Source: Oscarella lobularis
Lineage: Eukaryota; Porifera; Homoscleromorpha; Homosclerophorida; Oscarellidae
Direction: 5' to 3'
DNA length: 64,000 nucleotides
NCBI RefSeq assembly: GCF_947507565.1
Contig: NC_089179.1
Span: forward strand, 186,001-250,000
Positions 49,315-60,637 of the stretch are shown one piece after another. Position numbers and translations under genes: made by a program. The notes under the pieces are model-generated. The model was given only the letters and a program-made list of their open reading frames with translations. It was not told where the DNA came from and did no database searches. How positions within the stretch are numbered: position 1 is the first letter of the stretch; each line of letters opens with the position of its first letter.

Positions 49315-51626
49315 ATGTACAGCCGAGCGCCTAGACTCCTTACGCACGCCAAGCAAGAAACGTCGGCGCACGTCGGTCCGGGAGCGTACGAAATGTACGA
49401 CAAGCAGCGACCCGTCTTCGGTGAGCGCTCCTCGCACCTAGCGACAATGTAGCACGCACACACAACAACCGTATCTAGAGGGCTACGCCCCTTTTCTCTC
49501 GATGACGGCTCGCGAGTCGATTTTCGAAGTCACCGATCGAGTGATCGTCGCGCCGGGCCCAGGCCAGTACAATCCCCTCCCGAAGAGTCGCGTCAAAGGC
49601 GGAAAAGCTCTCGCCGACAAAGTACGAAGGAACTATTTCGCGATTTTCCCTACGCACATACTTCATTCCCCAGACGGATCGATTCAAGCAGCGCGTTTCC
49701 GACACGCCCGGTCCAGGGGCGTATTCCCTACGGCAAACATATCCTCTTTCGTTCAATCAACGCGCTACGCGCGTGCAATCGTACCCGGAAGCCGGCGGGA
49801 CGCGCGGCGTGAAGATGGAGCGAAAAAAGGCGCCCCCGTCAATTCCCTGTCCCGGACAGAGTTACGGTTACGAAGAGGGGAGAGACGGCGTGTTGAAACC
49901 GCAGAAACCGCCCAAGAGAGATCCCTCTCTGGGACCGGCTTTTTATGCCGTTGCTCGTGTAATATTTACAAGGAAGATTCTAAAACTATTTGGGATTAAT
50001 AGATCACGTGTTTAGGATGAAACGGAAGCGACGAGGAAATACAAGGGTGTTCATTTTGGGAAGCTGACGTCACAGAGACTAAAATTCGACGGTGAGAATC
50101 AATGTGCATCATTGATACTCTTCTTACTTGATAATTTTTCGCAAAGGTAAAAAAGGTCCCGGACCCGGAGACTATGATCCCACTGCATCTACAAATGACA
50201 AGGTAGCAGTTCACAATAAATGTTTCTACTCGTGGATATCTGTTTTCAGGATGGAAAAAGTCCGAGGAAGGGAGTTTTTGAATCAAAAGTAAAAAAGCGT
50301 CTACACTTGTCTCATCTATTGTAGCAGTCTCCTTTAGTTGCCAAGATACCACGATCTAATTGCTCATCAGGAAGCGAGAAAGGTATAATTAATAATTACA
50401 ATCAAAACGCCTATATTAGTCGTTTTCAAAAGGGAATACCGGGCCCAGGTCAATACAGCATTGCTGGGCAATTCGATCATCAACGCGATCCAGGATACGA
50501 CGTTTCTGAACGACCTCCATTTGGATCCCAATCTAAGGTAAGAGATTCTCAACGTGATATGGAACTTCTCAATCACTTGCGTGCTAGCGATTTCCGTCGG
50601 CCAAAGCCACCGTCCCGTCGCCCGGATCGTACAACGATCCTCGCACAGCATTCGAATCTCTAAACAGGTAATACAGAATTCAATTTCTTTATATAGACTT
50701 AATCTTCTCAAAGGACTACTGGATTGAAAAAGAGTCCCTTTGGGCAAACGGCAGCGCGATTCAAACATCCACATCACATAACACAAACACCGGCTCCGTC
50801 GGCGTACAACAACGATCACGTAACTAGTTTAGCAGCGGAAGTCACTCGCAAAGCGATGTAAAAAATACGAGCCTCTACTTTCATCGATTCTCATTGTCAA
50901 TGCTTCAGAATGTCGAGCGCTTGCAAAGGCGGCTTTGGGACGACCTCTCTTCGCACAGCTCCTCTCACAAAGCCGCGCGAGAACGAGCTTCCCGGTCCGG
51001 CTCACTATGTCGTTGAACCGCCTGTGCCGTCCACGTCGACCGCGGCGGCGGCGGCGGCGGGGGCGACGACGACGGGCGGAACCAATCGAAATGTTCATCT
51101 GTCAAGCACGTTTGCTTCGGTGACGTCACGAATTGCTCCGCCGCCTCAAGTCCAGCAGGACGTTCCGCCGCCGGGATCGTACGAAGTTTCGGACTCGTAC
51201 AACAAATCTCAAGGTAAAACACCCCAATTTAATGTTTCAAATTTGATTTCTCTTCTAGGAAAAGGCTACAGTTCCAGCGCCGTTCGTTCGTCAAATCTAT
51301 CCGCGTTCGGTTCGACGGCGCGACGCTTCGAAGCGCCGCCCACCGCCGTCAAGCAGCAAGACGACGTCGACAATCCGGGTCCGGGCAACTACGAGACGCA
51401 CAAGCACAAGGCGACGGGAACGGATTGCAAGAGCGGGCTCATGGTAACCAGAGAGACGCGTTTTAGAGAGAAACCCAACTTGGTACCCGGTCCGGGAGCG
51501 TACGAGCGTTCCGCCGAACTCACGAAGCGCTCCTTCAACATAACCCTCAACGATCCCACGCAGGAGTCGACAAAGAAAAAGGCGTCTCCGCCGCCGACGC
51601 GGCAAACGTTCGTGCTCGGGGTATAG
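49315..51626 (+). CDS. STPG2: Sperm-tail PG-rich repeat protein
   Basis: STPG proteins carry short Pro-Gly-rich repeats and associate with cilia and flagella. About twelve repeats are visible: VGPGAYEMY, APGPGQYNPL, TPGPGAYSL, a degenerate CPGQSYGY, GPGPGDYDP, IPGPGQYSI, SPGSYNDP, TPAPSAYNN, LPGPAHYVV, PPPGSYEVS, NPGPGNYETH and VPGPGAYERS. The layout with FESKL, FGS-QSKRF and SSTFASVTSRI elements between repeats resembles STPG2. Start MYSRAPRLLTHAKQETSAHV; end RQTFVLGV. Around ten exons. Inferred to be axonemal, which fits an animal with flagellated choanocytes. It converges with nucleoredoxin. Confidence 0.85.
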
Positions 51627-51698
51627 TGTAATATTAGAACGCCGCTAATACAAACTACGACTCGAGTGTCCACACAATTTTTTTTCGTTCTCCTTGGC

Positions 51699-53184
51699 TC
51701 AGCCTCTGAGTTTTCTGCCTTTCAGTTTTCCGTCGTGAAAGTCGGCGACGAACGCCTTGACTTTCTCCTCGGTCACGTTGGCGTCGTCGGAGACGTAGAC
51801 CGTCTGATCGTTGATGTCGACGATGACGAGCTGCGGCATTTTCGAACCCAAACTAAGGAAACCGGTCAACGAGTCGATGACGTCGTCGTCGTCGTCGTCG
51901 TCCGGCGCGGCGGTGAAGAAACAGATGCGCGGATCCTCGCCGGCTTTTTTTGCATCGTCTATCTCCTTTTTCGCGACCGGCATCATCGCTTCACGAGCCT
52001 TCTCCGCATCGGCTTCGTCTTCCGTGAAATAGATGAGACAGGGCGACTCGTTGACGGCGCTGGCCGTGTGAGAAGTGAGTTTTTGAACGGGCTTAGGCGC
52101 CCAAGGGAAATCCTGTGGAAAGAAACGTATAGGATTCCGTGTTTAGTGTCTAGTTTTCTTACGTTTCCATCTGGATCGGAGGACACTCCCGCTCGGCCGT
52201 TCTTCGTCACCAGTTTTCCGTCAGGACCAACGACGACAAGTAAGGGAATACCTGCATGACGTCACTCATTATCATCCCTTTTGACTAATCAACGATTTGT
52301 CTTGCCTTGAACTTCGAACATTCTTTTCAATTCCGCCACTCGTTTCTTGTCGTCGAAGGGAATCGCTTTCCACGGCATCGTGCCGAAGTATTCTTTGAAT
52401 TGGTCCTCTTCGCGATCGGAACTCACAAAAATTAACTCGAAATTCAATTTTTCGTGATTCTTTTCGTAGAACTTGATGAGATCAGGCGTGAAAGCCCGAC
52501 AAGGAGGACACTACAACATCAAAAAAAAATAAATAAGTAAAAAATCGACGAATCGAGAAACCGTACCCAGTGAGCAGAAAAATAAATCGCAACCGACTTT
52601 CCTTTTAGATCCGAAGAAGAGACTTCGGTTCCCTTGTTATCAATGAGGGGGCCCCCGACGATTTCTTCGAAAGTTTTCTGACGCCAGGGAAAGTCCTTTC
52701 CTTCGGGATCGTCGGCGATGAGCGATCGCCCGTTCGAAGTGACGAGACGACCCGTGGCGCCGTCGAGAACGACTAGCGTCGGAATGCCTTGCACTTTGAA
52801 CTTTCGGCTGAGCTTTTCCTAAAGAGCGACTGCACTTCGAGCGAAAGCGGAGGCACCAGCGAGCGTTCCTACCTTCCTATCGCGATCGTCGAAGGGAAGG
52901 GCGTGCCATGGCATTTCCTTGAAATAAGAGTCGAAGTCGTTTTGCGATCGGTCGGAGCTGACGAATATCGTCACGAGTTTTTTGCCGACTTCTTCTCTCG
53001 CCTTCACTGCTTTGTAGAAGTCGGCGAATTTCGGGGTGAAGGCGCGACACGGGGGGCACCAGTGCGCCGAGAAGTAAAGGCACACCGACTTGCCCTCGCC
53101 GGCTAAATCGGCGACAGAAACGGGTTTTTTCTCGCCGTCGATCACCGTTTCGCCGAGAAGTTTGACCAGAGGATTATCCGACAT
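51699..53184 (-). CDS. NXN: Nucleoredoxin with two active-type CPPC thioredoxin folds
   Basis: Nucleoredoxin is a redox regulator of Dishevelled and other targets. Domains: Trx-1 from the start (MSDNPLVKLLGETVIDGEKK) with SVCLYFSAHWCPPCRAFTPK and MPWHALPFDD; Trx-2 with GIPTLVVLDGATGRLVTSNG, IADDPEGKDFPW, SVAIYFSAHW then CPPCRAFTPDLIKFYEKN, FVSSDREEDQFKEYF; and a C-terminal redox-inactive fold (DFPWAPKPVQKL, ESPCLIYFTEDEADAEKARE, MPQLVIVDINDQTVYVSDD) ending GKLKGRKLRG. Domain order and the DDPEGxxFPW linker match vertebrate NXN. Vertebrate NXN has lost the first CPPC (CSLSAPC in human), whereas here both are WCPPC. Four exons; GTG-ATG context, ATG at 53184 chosen. Confidence 0.93.
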
Positions 53185-53600
53185 CACTTTCGCAACAGTC
53201 TAAAGGCTAAGCTGCAGGCTAAGGATCAGGTATTTATAGGCGCCAAAGGACTGTGTAATGTTGCTAAAAATACGTCTGTATTACGTCACTTGTTATGGAC
53301 ACAGTCACTGTCAGCGTGTCATATTTGATAGATTTAAATTGCAAGTACCAGGTAGAAGAACGACTGCTGTAGCATCGTGCAGCTGCAGAAAAGCCAGCTG
53401 ATTGCAAAGATTGTCAATACTTTACCACTATCGGCCTTTGCTGCCAAATTCGTTTAGCCCACATTTCAGGGTGTTCTATCAGACCTGTACTCAGATCAGA
53501 GCCACCCATGGCATTTTCTACATGTACAGTACTTGCTGCTTCTTCGGATACACGTGTACGCTTACGTAGGGTAACGTAGCGTTCACGTGACCTTGCAGAC
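53185..53600. other. Divergent NXN/ABC transporter intergenic region
   Basis: 416 bp between divergent starts. It contains a CTGCAG-rich patch at about 53377-53402 and a cacgtgacc E-box-like element at about 53583, just before the transporter ATG. No gene is supported. Confidence 0.5.
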
Positions 53601-56600
53601 ATGTCAAATCACCTACGATTTCTCCGTTTCTCGACCCTATTCGGACTCGTTTTCGTTCTCGATGCAATTACCGTTGCTAGCTTATGGGTTGCTGGCGGTC
53701 CCTCGTGGCGAGCCGCCTCATCGGCGTCGCTCGAAGCGAGCATTTCCCACTACACCTTCTATTACTCTCCCTTCGACCTAGTCCTCCTCTCCCTACTCAA
53801 ACTCATCCTAAGTCTTCTCCTCCTATCTCGCGCCGAATCAGCGTCCCTACGCGCGCTCGAATCTCCCTACGAGCCGACCTACCGCCGATCGAACCGCATC
53901 TTCGTCGTTCTCCTAAGCATTCTCAATTTGACCGTCTTTGGCTTCGGCGTCGTCAAAGGCGGCGTCGTTCTCGGCGTCGGCGTCGAACACGCGTTCGGCG
54001 CGACGCAGCCGCTCACGTACGGCATCGCGATCGCGACGAGCGTCGCTTTTTCGTTCGTCGAAGTCGTTCTTTGCCTGATGGCGGCAAAGCGAACAACGAG
54101 CGCCGCTCTTCGAGCCAACATGCGTTCGATCAACGTCGACGATGACGACGTCGATGGAACGGACGACGAAAAGAAGAAGAAACGACGTAAAGTCGATTTG
54201 AAACGCTTATTCGGTCTCGTTGCGCCTGTGAGTACGATTCGTTTTTCGAGAATTTTTTGTAATTGATTTTTTGTCTTCAGGAAGCGTATCTCGTTTTGAC
54301 GGCGTTCGTTTTTCTTCTTATTAGCACTGGGGCGAGTTCTGTGGCTCCTCTCTTCTTTGCCAAAGTGATTGATGCTGCTAATTCTCCAAGCAAAGGAATG
54401 GGTATGTTTCTCTACTGTTTTCTTACTCTCACTGGAATTGACTGGGATTTTCTGTAGCTGATGTGAATAAGTGGACTCTCAGACTGATTCTCATTTTATT
54501 TGCTGGATCGATTGCTGCAATGTTCAGATCGTTCTTGTTTCAGCTGACTGGCGAAACGGTTGTGGCTACTCTGAGAAAAAAAGTGAGTAAAAGATGTGAC
54601 CGAATTTTCGCCCTCATTTTAATTTTGACTCCAGCTATTCAATTCTGTTGTCAGTCAAGAAGTCGCCTTTTTTGATAATAGCAGGTAGAGGGGAAAAAAT
54701 GACCAAGTCACTAAAATAACGGAGTCCTTCAAGGACTGGAGACTTGACAAATCGCCTAAGCTCAGACACCCAAGTCATACAGAATGCCGTCACAGTAAGA
54801 GAAAACATAATATTTATACTGATTCTAATCTTTTTTTTGTGCAGAACAATATATCCATGCTCCTTCGTTATTCGCTCCAAGTTCTTGTCTCATTAGGACT
54901 CATGTTCTATCTGAGCTGGAGTCTTACGCTAGTTCTCTTATCCGTCGTTCCCGTCGTTTCGATTGGAGCTGTCGTATACGGTATCGCATCATGTGTTAGC
55001 GTCGCACTCCCTACGACGATCTCTCGTTTTGCTTTCTCAAGGAAACTACATCAAAAGACTGCGTAAGAAATTCCAGGATAAACTCGGCGAAGCGGGAACG
55101 ATTGCCGAGGAATCGATCAGCAGCATACGAACGGTTCGTTCGTTTTCGAACGAAGAAAAAAGCATGGACGAGTACGGAGTAAAAATCGACGAGAGCTTCG
55201 CTCTAGGCAAGAAAATGGCAATGACAATAGGTCAGTCACGAAAAAAATAAATAAATAAAAAACGTCTCACCGGTTTTTTTTTTCTATAGGAGCGTTCTCC
55301 GGATTGATTTTTACTCTGATTCAAGGCGCAACCGTCGTCGTTCTGTGGTACGGCGCAAAGTTGCTTCACGAAAACATTTCGGGGAGCCGATCGAATTCGA
55401 TGACCCCCGGCGAACTGACGGGTAAAGCAACAAGGATTAAAAAAAAATTAAAAAAAAATTATTTGATGCGTAGGTTTTATGCTCTACATGATCAACATTG
55501 CGATGGCGTTCGCCTTCTTGTCGAATCTCTACGGCGAATTCATGCAGGCGGTCGGCGCCTCGATTCGGGTCTTCGAACTCTTAGATCGACGTCCGGAGAT
55601 TCCAATAAAGGGTGGAAACCAGCTCGTCAAATTCGAAGGAAGTAAGTGGGTCCTGTTTTCTTTAAAAACGCAGTGGGTGTCCCCTCGGAGACGAGTTTGA
55701 TTTAACAATATAAGCCATCACCGGTGCGGGTTGCGGTTTGGCTCGAACGAGAGGCTTCCCCTTCTTTCCCTTTCCCTTTTTTCCTCGCCGCGACTCGACA
55801 GTCCGTCGCCACGCGCGTTCTGCGTCGTCTAATTCGCAGACAACACGGTTTTTTTAATTCTCTTCCCTTCTAGGCATTCAATTCGACGACGTCTCCTTCC
55901 GCTATCCGTCGCGTCCGGACACGGACGTTCTAAAAGGCGTCTCGTTTCGAGTCGAACCCGGCACCGTCGTCGCGCTCGTCGGCCCGTCAGGCGGCGGCAA
56001 GTCGACAATCGTCAGTCTAATCGAACGATTCTACGAGCCGGGATCGGGAACGATTCAACTGGGTTAGTGACACTGTGAAATTTGTCTTCTTATGTATGTA
56101 GTGACTCTAGTTTTCTTTTCTAGGGGATGCTGACGTGTCTGCGTTGGATCCGCTGTGGTTTCGTCGCAGAGTGGCCATGGTCGGGCAGGAGCCCGTTCTG
56201 TTCGGCTGCTCGATTGCTGAAAACATATCGTACGGAAAAAAGTCCACACAGGAAGAGGTACACCGCCGACGCGAGGTTTTTTTTCTTTCGGTGTGCGGTT
56301 TACGTGTGTGGGAAACGTTTAGATCGAGGATGTTGCAAAGCAGGCGAACGCACACGAATTCATCATGTCCTTTGAGGTGAGTTCTCCCCCATTAGACGAC
56401 CGACCCTGTGCATGAATAATTAATCTGACGGACCGCCGTCTGAGAGCGTATTTCCGGCGGGTTGCCATCCCCCGAGGGGAATTTTTCTCTCCGACTCCTT
56501 TCCTTCTATAGAACGGCTACAAGACGATCGTAGGAGAGCGAGGAATTCGTCTGTCCGGCGGACAGAAACAGAGAGTCGCCATAGCTCGTGCATTGCTCAT

Positions 56601-57337
56601 GAATCCCATCGTTCTGCTGCTCGACGAAGTGCGTGCAAAACTCCCGTACAAATCTCGTTAGATGATCCTCCTATCTCCTGTGGTAGGCGACGAGCGCTCT
56701 CGACGCCGAGAGCGAGCACTTGGTGCAGGAGGCGATCGATCGAGCCGTCGTCGGCCGATCGGTGCTCGTTATTGCTCATCGACTGTCGACGGTTCGAAAT
56801 GCGTCTAAGGTGAGCGCGTGGGTTTGTTTCTGTGGGATTTTTTTTGCGGCCCGAGAGCGTGCGTAACAATAACCCCTTGTTTGCGAAGGTGTCCTCTACA
56901 GGTGCGCATACACGACCCTTTTTCCCATTCATGAATTTTGTAGCGTCTCTCGACTTGTTTGTAAATTCAGTGCAACGAGACATCTGGTCGTTGCTCAATG
57001 CAAAGCACATTAGCAGCGTAGTGTCGAGTCTCTCTATGAAGGGAGCTAGCCTTAGAAATACGTATACTTAGAAGGGGAGAGTATTTGCGGTGGTGGTCAG
57101 GCAGGGGTCACACGTACGCACGGTGGTTATTGTCTCCGGGTTGCATCCGGCTCCCCCTTCCTACTGTATGATGCGATGCATAGCGTGCACTTACGCTGGT
57201 CTATGTTTATGTTTATACGCGCACAGGTGTTGGTTGTTGACAAGGGAGTGATCGTCGAAACGGGGACACACGACGAACTGATAGAACGAGACGGCGTCTA
57301 TAAGAAACTTGTGCTGAGACAACTCAACGCCAGCTAA
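53601..57337 (+). CDS. ABCB-type half-transporter (ABCB10/TAP-like) with N-terminal TM extension
   Basis: An ABC exporter half-molecule, expected to dimerise. Start [20 protein letters not shown]. About 190 N-terminal residues contain roughly four hydrophobic segments (53620-54110), a TMD0-like extension as in TAP/TAPL, then an acidic-basic linker ([18 protein letters not shown]). The six-helix core follows: [13 protein letters not shown]-type TM1, [60 protein letters not shown] and [20 protein letters not shown]. The nucleotide-binding domain is intact: [20 protein letters not shown], Walker [30 protein letters not shown], signature [16 protein letters not shown], Walker [18 protein letters not shown] and H-loop [11 protein letters not shown]. 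The core resembles ABCB10 most, but the extension is TAPL-like, so localisation (mitochondrial or lysosomal/ER) is uncertain. Confidence 0.88.
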
Positions 57338-57678
57338 GGACTCCACTCTAGATGTCTTTAGCGATAAACGATGTCCTTTCCCCTCTCTTACCTGTACTAA
57401 GTTGTTGACATGGTTCACGAAATCGCGACTGGTTTATTAAGGAGCTGTGTAATAAAAGCCCCCAAGCCCGCAAGCCCCCAAGTGCCGAACAGAAGCCATT
57501 CGGCTTGTGCCGTCACAAATCCCATTAATCCTAATTGCGTGCCTACACGAACGAGGCGCCGCCTTTTTCGCCGCCCCATAAAGCCAGATGTCTCGTCCGC
57601 GTCAAACACATTCAGTTCACACACTCGACAGAAGGTAGTCCAATCAGATTTTCCCAAACGCAGTCCTACAGTACCACT
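57338..57678. other. Intergenic region between ABC transporter and convertase
   Basis: 341 bp between tandem (+) genes. It includes a short cccaagcccgcaag repeat at about 57460-57482. No gene or clear promoter element is seen; antisense frames here are shadows. Confidence 0.5.
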
Positions 57679-60548
57679 ATGATGAAAATTGGATCGCTCC
57701 GCCGCTCTCCGGCGACGGCAGCTGCGTTGATTTGGCTCGCCGTCGTCGCAACGCTCGTCGACGCAGGACGACGACGACTGCGAAGCGACGACGGCGACGG
57801 CGAACTCGTCGCCCGATGGATGTGCAAAATACGAGGCGGATCGTCCGAAGCGCAACGACTCGCCGAACGTCGCGGCCTCGTGCTGCTCGGAAAGGTATCG
57901 TCCGATCGAGTCCATGGCGACGTACGCGGAAGGAAGTGGGGACCCGGCCGTACCCGCCGCCCGCGCACACGCTGTTTACTTTGAAACAAGCTCGATTGTG
58001 CAGGTCGGTTCGACGCGGAACGTATTCGAGTACGGTTTGCCGGAGGAGGAGGGCTCGAATCGTCGTCGTCGTCGCGACGTCGAAGAAGTGGACGTCGTTT
58101 TGGAACAGGAAACGACGGTATGCGCGAATAAAACGAAGTTCTGCATGTGGTTAGACCCATAGACGTTCTTGTTCCAGGTCGTCTGGTACAAACAGGAGCG
58201 GGCGTTGATACGAGTCAATCGTAACACGCCGTCCTTTCAGAATCCTCTCTATAGGAGTACGTGGACGGCATCGTCACCAGACGCGGCGGTGAGTGTCAAG
58301 AGGATAGAGCAAAAAAATGCTGATACTTTTTTCTTTATTAATTAATCATTATTTAGTCGTCTCAATCAGAATCAGAACATGCTAATTTTGAGCCGGTCTA
58401 CATGAACGTCGTACCGGTTTGGGGACTCAAAATTACGGGAAAGGGAGCCGTCGTCAGCATATTGGATGACGGTGAGAGACGGTCTAGAGAGCATCTTTTT
58501 TTCTCGTCTTGGGTGTCCCATGGGTTGGTGTAAACGTACCGTTTATCTCCTTTCGGTTAGCATTCATCTATTAATAACGATACTTATCTATCTGTGTATC
58601 TAGGCTTGGAACGAACCCATCCTGACATCAAGGAGAATTATGTGAATAGAGCAGCCAGAAAAGTCGTTCTATTTGCTAATAGAATACCTTTTTTTAGGAT
58701 CCATTGGCTAGCTACGACTTCAACGGGAGAGACCCCGATCCCATACCAAGATATGACAGATATAAAACTAATCGGTAATTAATTATAAGCGAGCTGCAGA
58801 CTTTCATACTGACCACAGAATCGACTTTCTAGACACGGAACGCGGTGTGCCGGAGTAGTGGCGGCAGCAGCGTCGGGAAAATCGGTGTGCGGCGCCCCGG
58901 GAATCGCCTACAACGCGCGTCTAGGAGGTACTCGTAGAGAATACAGTATTCTCTATATAAAAATGACGTCTTTTAAAATTGAAAAGGCATTCGCATGTTG
59001 GATGGTTTGCTGACCGATGCGACCGAAGCGAACGCTCTCAGCTACAATCAACAGCACATTGACATTTACACGGTGAGCTGGGGACCCAACGACAACGGTC
59101 AGACGTTGGAGGGTCCGAGTCGAGAGGCGAGACGCGCTCTGGAAAAGGGCGCTCAAAAGGCAAGACGATTAGCTAGGGTAGGGGTTTCGCTGTGTTTGAG
59201 TGCGTTAATTCGTCGACAGGGTCGAGATGGAAAGGGATCTATCTTCGTCTGGGCGGCGGGTAACGGCGGCGGAATGGAGGACAGTTGCGCCTGCGACGGA
59301 TACGTCAATAGCATTTACACGCTCGGCATCAGTGCCGTCGATTTCACCGGAAAGGCTCCGTGGTACACGGAGAGTTGCACGTCTATCATGGCCGTCGCAT
59401 TTAGCAGCGGCACGACGGGAAAGAGCATAGTAAGGGCGGGGGGGAAAAATATGTTTTTATTTAATTGATGGTTTTGTTCGGATAGACGACGACCGATTTG
59501 AACGAAACGTGCACGTCGTCTCACAGCGGCACGTCGGCGGCGGCACCGCTCGCTGCCGGAGTCGTTGCTCTGGCTCTCGAGGCCAAGTACGTAAGCTAAT
59601 ATCCAGGCTGTTATTCCAGACGGGGAATTCACTATATGATCGCTTCCTCCCCCCCCCCCACCTGCTTCTTTTTTTATAGTTCTCTACTCACTTGGCGCGA
59701 CGTTCAATATCTCACGGTATTGACGTCGAAGAAAACCGATCCGTTGCATCCGAGCTGGAAGCAAAACGGCGCTAACTTTTCGGTCAGTTCTCGCTACGGG
59801 TTCGGTCTTCTCGACGCGTACGCATTCGTTCGAACGGCCCAGCGCTGGAAACGAGTGCCGGAGCAGCGCATGTGTCCCGCACAACCGAAATTGACTCATA
59901 GGTGATTTTTTTCTCTCACAATAAGAGAGATCCTGTCTATAATAGAATTAATTCTCTAGACACTTCTCGCGAGAAAACCCGTTAAAAATCCAGCTGAGGG
60001 TCAACGGTTGCCAGGGCACTCCCATTGCAATTAAATACCTCGAACACGTGGAAGCGAGATTATCTGTTTCGCATCCTTCTCGCGGCGACGTCGAGATAAC
60101 GCTCGTCTCGCCGGCGGGAACGCGATCCGTGCTACTTCCGTATCGACCACGAGACAAATCGGCCAGAGGATTTGTTCACTGGTCTTTTGTTTCGGTTCAT
60201 TATTGGGGCGAAGATGCGACGGCGGAGGGCGTATGGACTATGGAAGTGAGGGACAAGGGTAGTCACTGCGCGCCGGGGTCGGGGAGATGCCGATTGGACG
60301 GCGCGTTTTTAAAATTTTACGGGGTCAACGAGAGACCGTACGATGACGACGTCGTTTTCAGGGAGCCGTCAACAACCGACGTTGATTCCACCGTGACGGC
60401 GACGAGTTTATCAACGCTTGAAATAGAAACGTCGACGGAAGGAACAACGATGACGACAAAACCCACTGTCGAATACGGAGATAGTGAGGCTGTCGTGGAC
60501 ACCCGCGAATTTTGGCACTGGCTAGGCATTGATAGAAGAAAGCGCTAA
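57679..60548 (+). CDS. Furin-type proprotein convertase (subtilisin/kexin family)
   Basis: A secretory-pathway serine protease that cleaves after dibasic sites. Signal peptide MMKIGSLRRSPATAAALIWL and onward. The prodomain (ARWMCKIRGGSSEAQRLAER, GLVLLGKVGSTRNVFEYGLP) ends at a polybasic autocleavage site GSNRRRRRD. The catalytic domain is complete: Asp in SILDDGLERTHPDIKENY, DFNGRDPDPIPRYD, His in RHGTRCAGVVAAAASG, VCGAPGIAYNARLGGIRMLD, YTVSWGPNDNGQTLEGPS, oxyanion Asn in FVWAAGNGGG (so not PC2, which has Asp) and Ser in SSHSGTSAAAPLAAGVVALA. The P domain follows (LEHVEARLSVSHPSRGDVEI, TLVSPAGTRSVLLPYRPRD, SVHYWGEDATAEGVW). After a Thr-rich linker it ends DRRKR with no transmembrane or Cys-rich region, suggesting a soluble form. 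Confidence 0.93.
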
Positions 60549-60637
60549 TTTTCAAGCTAATTTATCAAAGATTAATAATTTTAAAGTTATTTCCTTTGAC
60601 GTATAAGAGTCAAGCGCGTTAGTAGTAACGGAAGAGA

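Noticed and set aside
57415-58227. Several minus-strand frames over the convertase 5' end
   Set aside because: They overlap the signal/prodomain exons in antisense and are Arg-rich low-complexity sequence from CGACGACGA runs.
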